Positions 9,127 to 17,932 of a stretch of 20,315 bases of DNA are shown here, piece by piece. Source of the DNA: Apostichopus parvimensis (lineage: Eukaryota; Echinodermata; Holothuroidea; Aspidochirotida; Stichopodidae); NCBI GenBank assembly GCA_000934455.1, contig KN885252.1:17651-37965 (forward strand), written 5' to 3'. The notes beneath the pieces were generated by a model, which saw nothing but the letters and a program-made list of their open reading frames with translations, was not told the origin of the DNA and did not search any database. The position numbers and the translations under genes are program-made. Numbering within the stretch: the first letter of the stretch is position 1; each line of letters opens with the position of its first letter.

Positions 9127-9151
9127 CATCAACAAAAACTACAGCAGCCAT
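9127..9151 (-). CDS. Possible first coding exon of the NLR gene
   Basis: An ATG at 9151-9149 opens MAAVVFVD and runs into a very good donor, GATG|GTGAGT (GT at 9126-9125), leaving phase 1. The acceptor at 7283-7282 takes phase 1 and would continue as G-T-F-I-M-D-R-K, in frame with the receptor. The predicted intron of about 1.84 kb would contain the LINE fragment. Against this, the acceptor has a weak pyrimidine tract and the exon is tiny, so a start at 7270 remains equally likely. An upstream ATG (near 9219) opens a short separate frame that stops before this ATG. Confidence 0.35.
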
Positions 9152-9790
9152 GCTGATATTATCAGGTCGAGTTGAACGGATTCAGTGACAAAACATATGC
9201 GAAACACAAAAACTCCATGCAAAGGAAATATTCAGCAAGTATCAAAGATGGCTTCGATGAAAGCATTTGCATATTCATACGGCGTATGATCGGCCCTTGA
9301 AGTCAAAGTCCATTTTCGTCAGTTGAAATAATCGCAGTATGTGTTTGTATAACGTACTTTTATATCTGGTATTAATGCGAAGGTTGAGTTTACTCTGTTC
9401 GAAGTTCAAGTTGTGTTTTCTGATTGGACATGCTATGCTTTGTGTATTACAAGCAATGATACCGTTTATTTTTTAGTGATGTTTGAACTGCAACTTATCA
9501 AACTGTATGGGGAACAATGAATACCCGAACAAATTATCCTCACAAAGCGAAATAAAGGAATGATTGAAATATCTCTGTGTTTCATTTTAGATACATTTAT
9601 AGTGTTAAGCAGTACTACTCCAAAGTATTTCAAGAAAGATAGAAAAAAACATATGAAAAAATTCATCTATCGATCATATTCTAACATTATACACACAGTA
9701 AAATATATCTACTCCCTCACGTTTGATCATTGTGAATAGTTTGCAAGAAAAGATTAGAACTGACTCCAATAATGAACTTTAAAATAATAT
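9152..9790. other. AT-rich spacer, no gene seen
   Basis: About 640 bases with no supported coding frame. If 9151 is a true start, the promoter of the receptor would lie here. The octamer word ATTTGCAT is present near 9266, and no clear TATA box was found. The open minus-strand frame at 9466-9666 is hydrophobic and Ser-rich without recognisable motifs. Confidence 0.4.
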
Positions 9791-9794
9791 TTAC

Positions 9795-9908
9795 CTCGTT
9801 TGAACGTAACACTGGTGATCTTTAAACAGTAGGAATAGTCACGTTTGGAATTACTACGATATTTATGTATCAAACTACACATTGTCCTGTATAACGTGTA
9901 TCCAGACA
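9795..9908 (-). CDS. Possible Ig-like exon fragment
   Basis: A minus-strand segment is bounded by a good acceptor (GCTTTATTTCAGTCAG, AG at 9910-9909 or 9914-9913) and a donor CGAG|GTAAAT (GT at 9794-9793). With the second AG it is 114 bases, phase 1 to phase 1, the usual phase of Ig exons. It reads ...TMCSLIHKYRSN then DYSYCLKITSVTFKRG. The YCLKITSVT stretch with an earlier Cys recalls strands of an immunoglobulin domain, but the usual D.G.Y.C is not seen. It could equally be chance. Whether it belongs to the receptor or to another gene is unknown. Confidence 0.25.
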
Positions 9909-9991
9909 CTGACTGAAATAAAGCTATCAATGTCACTATATTTATCAGATGTCACATAATAACATTGAAATCTCCAAAAATCCGTACATAC

Positions 9992-10060
9992 CATTTTCGG
10001 TGGAACACAAATCATTGCCAATAATGAATGACGTGCTGTTGTTCACTGCTTGGTAAATCC
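9992..10060 (-). CDS. Possible exon, partner of the segment at 9795-9908
   Basis: The minus strand is open up to a good donor AATG|GTATGT (GT at 9991-9990), reading VNNSTSFIIGNDLCSTEN and leaving phase 1. This fits the phase-1 start at 9908. The frame remains open further upstream, so the 5' boundary given here is nominal; no clear acceptor was found. NNST is a potential N-glycosylation sequence, which would suit an extracellular domain if the exon is real. Confidence 0.22.
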
Positions 10061-10705
10061 GCACAAGGGCGTAACGTGAGGGTTTAATTTTGACGGGCCG
10101 GGGTGTGGGTTACTCACAAACTTTTAAAAGCTATGGGACATGTGACTTTCAATGGGGCAGCTACAGAATTACTTTAAAACCGCAAATGCCAGTTCTTGAA
10201 TATTTTCCAACTGTAGCACCCCTAATATTTCCCAATAGTAGTGTCTATAGTTTTGTCCCCCTGTATAATATACCTTTCCCCTTCACTTTTATTTTTTCCA
10301 TTTTCCTTTTATCTCTTTGTGGTATTTTCTGGTAACGCTCACAGAGTCAGTGCACTGTGTACATTACCCCTCAGTGGATTAAATCCTGCTAAGAGGACCA
10401 CTAAGCCTTGTGTGGTTTGGCTTCACACCTAGGTTACTCTTAGGTTATGCTAAGTAAGTGATAGTTTATCTGTTATTCACAACACTAACAGACCAGGCCT
10501 TGTTTTATTCTCCATTAAGTGTAGTAAGTGTTTTCACACTCTCTGTAATCTCTGGTGGAGTAAGTTAAAGATGTGGGAAGACAGTTTATCTACTTCCTGG
10601 AGTATTGGTAGCCAGTCTAAGTAAAATCTTGTCTGGTAGGGTGGGATAACAACATTCCCTTTGTCCTAAGAATGGTTTAAAGCAGCCAACTTTGCAAGCA
10701 ACTCT

Positions 10706-10798
10706 ACCATTCACCAAGACACTCCAAGCTGCCATGCACCTGGCTGTACCAAACTGTTCCAGTTTCATTAGAAATTAATTATATTAATTTCTACACAG
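10706..10798. repeat. 93-bp direct repeat, copy 1
   Basis: It starts ACCATTCACCAAGACACTCC and ends TTAATTTCTACACAG. It matches 12353-12446 with a single one-base insertion in the other copy. It contains a perfect palindrome, AGAAATTAAT and ATTAATTTCT around a 3-base loop. The end CACAG is followed by GTAAGAG, so the right boundary has the form of a splice donor. Flanking sequences of the two copies are unrelated. Confidence 0.95.
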
Positions 10799-10899
10799 GT
10801 AAGAGTTCATCTTTTAACTTTGCCCCAGACCCTTCAGTAGCCTATTCATTTTCATTGTGCATACATAGTGTATTTTACTTGCAAATGTATTTATGTTAG

Positions 10900-11107
10900 T
10901 TCTGTGCTGGCAATGTGCACACAGAATATATAGCAGCCCTCTTTAAGTGTAATTATGTTGTATTTACTATTTACTATATTTTACCTGTGATTGCCGAATA
11001 CTCACAGACTGCATTTATTATTTTGTTCCTGTGATGGCTACATGCACACAGACTTAAGTTGTTAATTAAACGTTTTGTACCTGTAATGGCTATAGAGAGT
11101 CTACAGG
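10900..11107. repeat. Four degenerate hairpin-forming repeats
   Basis: Related segments start near 10900, 10983, 11026 and 11079. Each opens CTGTG or CTGTA, contains a word like TGGCTA or TTGCCGA, and closes with the complement CACAG or TACAG. Stem ends are CTGTG/CACAG, CTGTGA/TCACAG, CTGTG/CACAG and CTGTA/TACAG. In the last copy both sides have changed together, so pairing is kept. Confidence 0.5.
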
Positions 11108-12352
11108 TGAGATCATTATTATTGTTACCCGTTGTTGTTTTATAGTATGTTTATAGGGTTGATTATGGCACTCATGATGCCCTCAACCGTTGCCATTTTG
11201 TGTATATTGTTTTGTTCTAACGAGAACCCACATTGGATATTTATTTAAGTTATTGTGTACTCTTACGATACGTCTAGCATTACCCGTTACTGTAATGTAC
11301 CCATATTCGTATCTAGTTGTACTAAGTTTTCGCTATTTGAGCTATGTTTAGATCCCATGATGCAATGCTACACTTTTACTAGTTGCCATGGTGATAGGAA
11401 TAGCCGAACTTCTGTTTATATTTGAGAGAGTTAGAGTTGTAGCAATATGTTAGTAGGCATATTGACTATTTTGTGAACCGAGACACCGTTGTTGTTGTTT
11501 ATTAGAATGTTAGAGTATTAGCATGTATTTAGCCCTGTGAGTCACCCTTCACTGGTACAGACTCCATCTGACCAGATATATACAGCAGATAAGCTAGGTG
11601 ACATAGTCTCCGTTTTATAGCCTGCTCTTAGTCCCAGGGAACGCTTAGGTACCTGCAGCCTAACAAAAGGTGTCAGTTGCCATGGCAACCTGTGGTCTAA
11701 GTTAGTAGAGGTGCATGGGTTGAAGTACATAGTTAGTATGCTACTGTTGTTGCTATTGTTACTAGCTGAGGGTTTTTCCCCAGTAGTACATTGTTTATAC
11801 TTGTAGATTTCACGTAAGTCATAGAGGGTGTATTGATTTTAGAGTTAATCACTCGCCTCTATTTGGTTATGTTCGTAGTGGAATTAGAGCAACCAGCTTC
11901 TAGTTATATATTTATATGTTAACCTACGACATTCCTAGATTTATACTGCTATGCCGAGTAGGGATAGACAGTTTCACTTATTTATGGAGCACTGTGTTAT
12001 TGCTGTATGAGTAACATAGGCAGGTAGTTGTATGTTTAGCAACCAGTTGTGTATTAGTGTCTACGTCTCGTAAGGTTCACTTTATTTTAATACTTTTAGT
12101 TTACTTGTTGTCATGCCGACCAGGTATGATGGGTTGTACCATTTGTTTTACTCTTTATTAGGTGATCAGGTTGACATTTGCTTATACTATTTCATTATTG
12201 TTGTGTCACCCTTACTGATTATCTTTGTTGTATATTATCACATATTTCATACTTATTTTAATTGCTTAGTAACTGTTTGTTTACTTTGGGAGATCGTTAA
12301 TTCCCATTGCCCCTTGTTTAGTTCATTTGTATTGTGTTGGCATTGCATGGTG
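11108..12352. other. T/G-rich non-coding stretch between the 93-bp repeats
   Basis: The plus strand is markedly rich in T and G and poor in C, with many GTTGTT and TTAGT words. No frame here has recognisable protein motifs. A 116-codon plus-strand frame (12113-12463) is hydrophobic and runs into the second 93-bp repeat; I do not think it is a gene. The segment could be part of an unidentified transposon or an untranslated transcript. Confidence 0.4.
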
Positions 12353-12446
12353 ACCATTCACCAAGACACTCCAAGCTGCCATGCACCTGGCTGTACCAAA
12401 CTGTTCCAGTTGTCATTAGAAATTAATTATATTAATTTCTACACAG
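12353..12446. repeat. 93-bp direct repeat, copy 2 (94 bp)
   Basis: Nearly identical to 10706-10798, differing by one inserted G (GTTGTCATT against GTTTCATT). It keeps the same palindrome. Here the terminal TTAATTTCTACACAG is followed by TATTTAG instead of GTAAGAG, so this copy's right end has the form of a splice acceptor. Confidence 0.95.
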
Positions 12447-12479
12447 TATTTAGATTTTATTGAGATACCGAAAGACCGT

Positions 12480-12850
12480 ACTTTTAGATGTCCTCTTAGA
12501 CGTTAGTTTTTAACGCCGGAACCCCCCACCCCCGGTCCAGGTCAACCAAGGACTTATGATGTACCCCCACCAATAGACGCCATTCGTGGACTGAGGGACC
12601 GATCCTTTATAAGGCGAGATGGGCGACTCTCGAGTTATAGTTTAGTAGGCCTTTAGTGTTAGGTCATGATTGTCATGCATTAATTATGTTTTAACTTTAT
12701 TGTATTTTATATATTATTATTTATCTTGCATATCGTATTTCACTTTTACTGTATGGTGAATAAATCATATTTACCCTGCGGATTACGATAAAACAATGCG
12801 TTTGTACTCATTTTAATATATTGTCATTCATATCTTCACAAAGGCAGGCG
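12480..12850 (+). other. LTR-like block: TATA-like box and polyadenylation signal
   Basis: The plus strand has a TATA-like word TTTATAA at 12606-12612, a GC-richer stretch GGCGAGATGGGCGACTC just after it, and AATAAA at 12759-12764 about 150 bases downstream. This order fits a solo retroelement LTR or a short transcription unit. I could not find matching TG...CA ends, a target duplication or adjacent gag-pol coding, so the call is tentative. Confidence 0.25.
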
Positions 12851-12945
12851 ACTCATCGCAGAATTTGAACCCCGCTTCCCTTGATCTTATGTATCTCGTG
12901 GTTGCGTTACCAGCACATAATTAGTCTTAAAGCTAAGTGCTACAC

Positions 12946-13037
12946 AACAAAAGGGTACTTTCTAATTACCTTTATATTTCTTAATTTCTCAACACAAGAA
13001 CATTAGTAAATGTAACAAAAGGGCACTTTCTCATTAC
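12946..13037. repeat. 24-bp direct repeat pair
   Basis: AACAAAAGGGTACTTTCTAA with TTAC following (12946-12969) recurs at 13014-13037 with two substitutions, 68 bases apart. A third, weaker echo (GGGGTACCTTTACATT) lies near 13063. No function is apparent. Confidence 0.7.
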
Positions 13038-14410
13038 AAAAATGAACTTAATTAATGAAATGGGGTACCTTTACATTGGCGTTTCTACACAAAACTGAGT
13101 TTGGAACGTTACCCAATCCCTGCCGGATTCCATAGCCCTAAAGTAGACTATTAAATACTAAGTCGACATACAATAAACAGCTGGTGATTACTGGAATTAA
13201 TCGCCGGGTCTTAGCCAGAATTTCAAATAGGGTGTCTCATCTGTTACTGATTGCTCAAGAGACTATTCATCTGGCGCGAAGTAAAATTCCGGTAGATTTA
13301 ATGATACAAGATACAATGAGAGAAAAGTGTTTTTTTTAAATAGATATTTTTTAAATAGGTAGCATAAATTATAAATCTAGGCAGACGCAAACACAAATAT
13401 TATCATGGACTTCGTATAAAACGTGGCACTACGGTGACTGTGAAACTATTATCTGTGTTTCCCGCATTCCGTTGCGGCAGTGGAGGTTTTGATTTATGTG
13501 CGGTGTAACAGCGGTCACATGACTAATTCACCTATTATGATTAGCATTAACCTTTAGTGGCATGAACAACATGCCTCAAATTTCACATTTTTTTAGGGCA
13601 CCAAGGCTATGAGGTAAGGCACCAGGGCCAACATTCATCTTAACGAAAGGCAACAAGGCTATAAAGAATAAACATCATGAAACAATTTCTGTCCCAGGTC
13701 CTGGCTGCTGTTTTAATGAAGCAGAACAGTAGAAGGTGGTCTCTCTCACTTTGCTTTCCCTTTTGTCAATGGAATTATTTAACCCCTACTCTTATTCGAA
13801 TCCTTCCTCACCCTAAGCAAAATCAACCATCATTATGGTAACACAACTCATACATTTATGGACAGACTCTGATTATGGCGGTGTCTCATGTAAACTGTAA
13901 ACCCTTTTACTGGAGTAGTCCTCAATCCATGCCACCACTAATTGAACAAAATAATATTCAACCAAAATATGCCTTTTTGAGTTTGATGGGTTGTTATAGG
14001 GGTGGTTGGGCTTATATGGTTAATGCTGAACATGTAACTAATAACAGCAAGTTCTTCTAAACTTGGTTATTGATGCTGAAAAATTATTCAAAAAACAGCA
14101 AGTTAAGTCCAACCGACGCGCTCTGTGCGTGTGATCATAGAGCATGTGATGTAGCCTACGTGTTTGGTCATTTTCCCGTTTTTTGATTTATTTTACATAC
14201 GATTTGATTTACACACGAAACACTCTCTGCAGGGTAGGAATTACGATATGTATTTGGGGGCTATTTTGGAAAATAGGGAAAATAGGGAGGCTCTTTTCCA
14301 AAATTCAATATGATGTTAACGGAAATGGTTGTAAGCATTCCACAGGATAAAGTAAGCCCAATTACCCTCTTCCTAGTGCTGCGACCGTATAGCAAATTCA
14401 TTAAAGTTAA
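13038..14410. other. No gene seen
   Basis: About 1.37 kb without a supported coding frame, RNA gene or clear transposon end. A small internal repeat, GGCACCAAGGCTAT and GGCAACAAGGCTAT, lies at about 13598-13663. The 61-codon plus-strand frame at 13875-14060 has no recognisable features. Confidence 0.5.
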
Positions 14411-14418
14411 TCGCAACA

Positions 14419-15101
14419 CAGGCGCGTAGCCAGGATTTGTTCATGGGGGTGTTTTGCTGGAGACTGACATGGGGAGAGGGGTCTAAGGGGAGGGGGTGTC
14501 CCCCTCCCCTTTGGCAAAACAAAATGGAATTTTAAGGCCTCTAGATGCAAAATGGTGCAATGTTTGAGCTCAAATCATGCAAAAGAATATTGATAATTAT
14601 TTTGTGGAATAATTCTATTCACATCAGAAAAATGTAATCCTATATAGAATAAATTATCGATGCAAGGAAAATGCGAGCCTAAAGAGATACCTTTCTCAAT
14701 ATATATAATTTACAAGCAACTAGGTTCAACTTCAACTCAAAAGTTTGAACTGTAAGAAGGATAATTTGGGGAATCAGAGATAAAAAGATCAAGGGAATTG
14801 CGGACCTATAGAGTTCCCCTTCGTTTGGACTGTAGAAGTCTGTTGACAAGCAAACATGGGAACCCAAAGAGTTAACGGTACTCTCACATCATTGATTTTG
14901 GCATATTTGGTATATTTGGTTCTCTTAGAGTCGCACTAAAAGTAAAGCTAAAATCCCATTAGTGAGGCCCGGAGGAGGGTGCGATAATTATCACTAGCGT
15001 ATCTCTCCAAGTCACTGGTGTTTTCTGCATATATTTTTGGGGGGCACTTGGGCGATGGGGGGTGTTTGAACACCCAAAACACCCCCTTGGCTACCTGCCT
15101 G
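14419..15101. mobile_element. 683-bp non-autonomous hAT-like DNA transposon with 8-bp target duplication
   Basis: The left end CAGGCGCGTAGCCAGG and the right end CCTTGGCTACCTGCCTG are inverted repeats: 12 of the first 14 bases match, then a one-base gap. Immediately outside lie perfect 8-bp direct copies of TCGCAACA (14411-14418 and 15102-15109). An 8-bp duplication with ends starting CAG is characteristic of the hAT superfamily. Inside are G/C-rich words (GGGGAGGGGGTGTCCCCCTC near 14488; GGGGGGTGTTTGAACACCC near 15057) and no transposase frame, so it depends on another element for movement. The intact duplication suggests a fairly recent insertion. Confidence 0.88.
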
Positions 15102-15423
15102 TCGCAACAAGTTGCGATCGTTTAGCAAATAACGTCAAGCCACCGAATATATGACGAAAAATCAATAACCCATCAACCGAAATAGAAAACACAGTTTTAC
15201 TTCCGCTGAAGGTGCCCTTTCCTTATATCATGTATATTTTCGTGTGTGGATAAAATCACTCACCACCAAATATCAAAACCATTAAACCGCTGAAAAGGAA
15301 TCGAAGTTAAACATCAATCCATCGCCACAGCAACGGTGTACGTAAAATACAACATTCACTTTTTAGGACATAGCACATACCTTCCAAACTGCCGATTTCC
15401 AGCAAATAAAAAGCTTTTTTTTT

Positions 15424-15870
15424 GTTGCATACCGATGGTTAGGCTACATTTCCCATTGACTTAGTGTAGTTGCTAGGCTAACATGTCGGAGGTTGCAGTA
15501 TATCATGGATATTTTAGTTCTAGCTAATTGCGTCACAATTTCAACGAATACAGAGATGCTTGGGATATATTTTCCCGTTGACTACGTGTGGTGTTCGGCT
15601 ACCATGCGAGCGACGATAGCAGCAAGGAAAGTGTGTAACAAAGCTACGCAAAGTATTGTTCTTTTTTATTGGTTTTTTATTGCAAACCGATGAATAGGCT
15701 ACATTTCCCATTGACTTAGTGTGGTTGTTAGGCTAACACGTGGTCGAAGATTGCAGTTTTTCATGGATATTTTTATATTTCTTTGCGACACAACTTGAGC
15801 GAATAAACAGATGGCTAGGTAAGATTTCCATGTTGACTTAGTATGAAGTTAGGCTACCATGTGTTCGGAG
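15424..15870. repeat. Four-copy dimeric tandem repeat (121/134 bp alternation)
   Basis: A conserved core of the form GATG..TAGGCTACATTTCCC followed by TTGACTTAGTGTGG and TTAGGCTAACATG starts at 15434, 15555, 15689 and 15810. Spacings are 121, 134 and 121 bases. Copies 1 and 3 are much closer to each other than to copies 2 and 4, so the real unit is a dimer of about 255 bp present twice. The downstream parts TTGCAG and TCATGGATATTTT also recur. No coding function is visible. Confidence 0.85.
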
Positions 15871-17900
15871 ATTTGTGGGGATTTTAGGTTATTGTCGCTG
15901 GTACTGAAATTGCTTAGTGGAGTCCGTAATTTGAAAATTCCCGGTGATTGTGCGCGACCCTCCCGCACTGCTTCGAATTTTATGCGGGATTGCGAGAACT
16001 GTTAGCGCGAACCGCGCTGCTACTGCAAAACCCTAGCTAAAGCAAAAGCATGCCACAATTTAACCGGCAGTGAGTAAGTAAAAGTAATACAGTAGGCTAG
16101 CGCGCGGCGTTTGTTGCCAGGGCAATGCACTGTAGCGACGCTAACGCTTGGTAAATGGCGATATTCTCATTTCGATTAGGAAATTTATTTGTCTGCAGCA
16201 AAATGCCAATGTTATAAATTTATTTCAACGAAGACCAATTCGGCTTGACATATGAGTGAGTTTAAGTATGTTTGTTCTCCGAGTTAGGCTTTAGTTACGT
16301 TAAATTGGGAGGCTGGAGAGAGCCATTTATTGGCGTCTCAAAACCCGTCCTACTCAAATTCGGCCACCTTTCATTTCGATCTAGCCGTCTCAAAGAAGGC
16401 GAGACGCATTGCTAGCTAAGACGATGAATTTACTGTCGACAAGTTGATTTTAAAATCACAAATCACGTTATCGTAATATGCGTGTAGGAATGTTATGACA
16501 CTATACAGTATCCACGTGTACCTAATATCATTTCTATACAGCAGTATTGGAAACTACAGGAACAGTTGAACTCTCCCCACTCCCCTTCTTTGTCCTCTCT
16601 CTTGAACATTAACATAAGTTATTCTTTAAACACTAATGAAAAATATACGGCAGTTCTGATGGGACGGCACGACAAATTTCTATTTTTTTTTCTCTCGAGT
16701 TGGCGAGTGATTCAAAAGATACATCTCGACGAAAAGGATTAATTGTCGAGTTCGCTGCTTTTCATATAACAACAAGTAAAAATATGACTTTTTATACGCT
16801 TACAGTGGCACGAACTTTATGGATATGATGAGGGTGCCTTTGACTCGATGGTAACAAACTTTTACTTATTTTTATTTAGGTATGGAGCACTTCTGTCTGT
16901 GACGCCCACCCACCCGTGATGGTCAACGGGGCCTAGGTGATCTCATCTTATAAGTGTTTAGTTAGATAAGCCAGTGATAATAAATAGGTTTAGTATATTA
17001 TATGATAGCAAATATTAAAGGTCAATTATGACGAATTGGTAAGATAGGGAGTCACGATCGTGTCTTTCATTTTGGTTGTATAACAGTGAAAGGACAGAGG
17101 GCAGCACAGCTAAATAGCACGTCAAAATGTGACGTCATGTTAATCCATGATTCATGGCTAGGTAGTACGCTAACGATTCACACTAATAATTAAGAGTGTG
17201 AGTGACTGGTGCACAACATGGTATGTTGCCTTAATAGACAGTTGCCGATGGCCTCTGACATGTAGAGAGATATGTACTTTTACAAATAACTTTTGTAATG
17301 TTTTGCGTGTCTTTCGTCTTCTTCTTTTGGTGATGATTTGGTGTTTTTGTAGCAAGAAGAAATAAGAGTGTTTTTATTTTCTCTTTGGAAATCTGAAAGT
17401 TTGCCATGTCTCGTACAAAACGTCCCAAACATGGTCGGAGGTGTAATGTTTTTGCGAAACTCATTATTCCTCTATATTATTCGCTTAACTTAGTCAAGAT
17501 CTAGAAAAAAGTTACTTCGAAATTATAGAAAAAATGGCAATTTTCTTAAACCAAACATACATACATGGATGAACTTACCAGTTTCTTATTTTTATTATGT
17601 CTTTTCAATAAATTTAAAATGTCTCCAAATTACCATTAATCAATGTCAATATTTTTAAAGTCGTCGTTTTTACATTGCTGTAACATGAACTTGACTATAT
17701 ACATTAATACCAAGTCTGTTTTATTATGCTCAATTGTAATCCACAATAAACTTATTATCGGAGAGACCACACTTACATATTCATTGAAAGCTCTCTTTCG
17801 CGCAAAAGCATTATACAATGATATAATGTTGATTACCATAACAATAAATTATTTGAACATCAAAGAGAGTAATTCTTTAGCTATTACAAATGTGCGTTCG
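15871..17900. other. No gene seen
   Basis: About 2 kb with no supported gene. A locally GC-richer patch (GCGCGCGGCG at about 16101) and a small inverted pair GGCGTCTC/GAGACGC near 16333 and 16402 stand out. A minus-strand donor-like word CTG|GTAAGT (GT at 17578-17577) follows a short open stretch, but no matching acceptor is convincing. Confidence 0.4.
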
Positions 17901-17911
17901 ATGCCCCCCTA

Positions 17912-17932
17912 CCCCCCCCCCCCCCCCCCCCC
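17912..17932. repeat. Run of 21 cytosines
   Basis: An uninterrupted C21 run lies between ATGCCCCCCTA and AACACCCCTACCC. The minus strand has the corresponding G run with nearby G clusters and could form a quadruplex. Its true length may vary between reads or individuals. Confidence 0.9.

Noticed and set aside
9166..9219. Short minus-strand frame starting MEFLCFAYVLSLNP, resembling a signal peptide
   Set aside because: It stops after 18 codons at a TGA without a usable donor before the stop; at most an upstream open frame.
12113..12463. 116-codon hydrophobic plus-strand frame
   Set aside because: T-rich DNA gives hydrophobic translation; no motif, and it runs through the 93-bp repeat, which would not be expected of a real coding end.
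12855..12890. tRNA-like B box on the minus strand (GGTTCAAATTC)
   Set aside because: The T-stem does not pair properly and no A box or cloverleaf could be built upstream.
15493..15693. 66-codon plus-strand frame
   Set aside because: Lies across the dimeric repeat; no motif and no equivalent frame maintained between copies.
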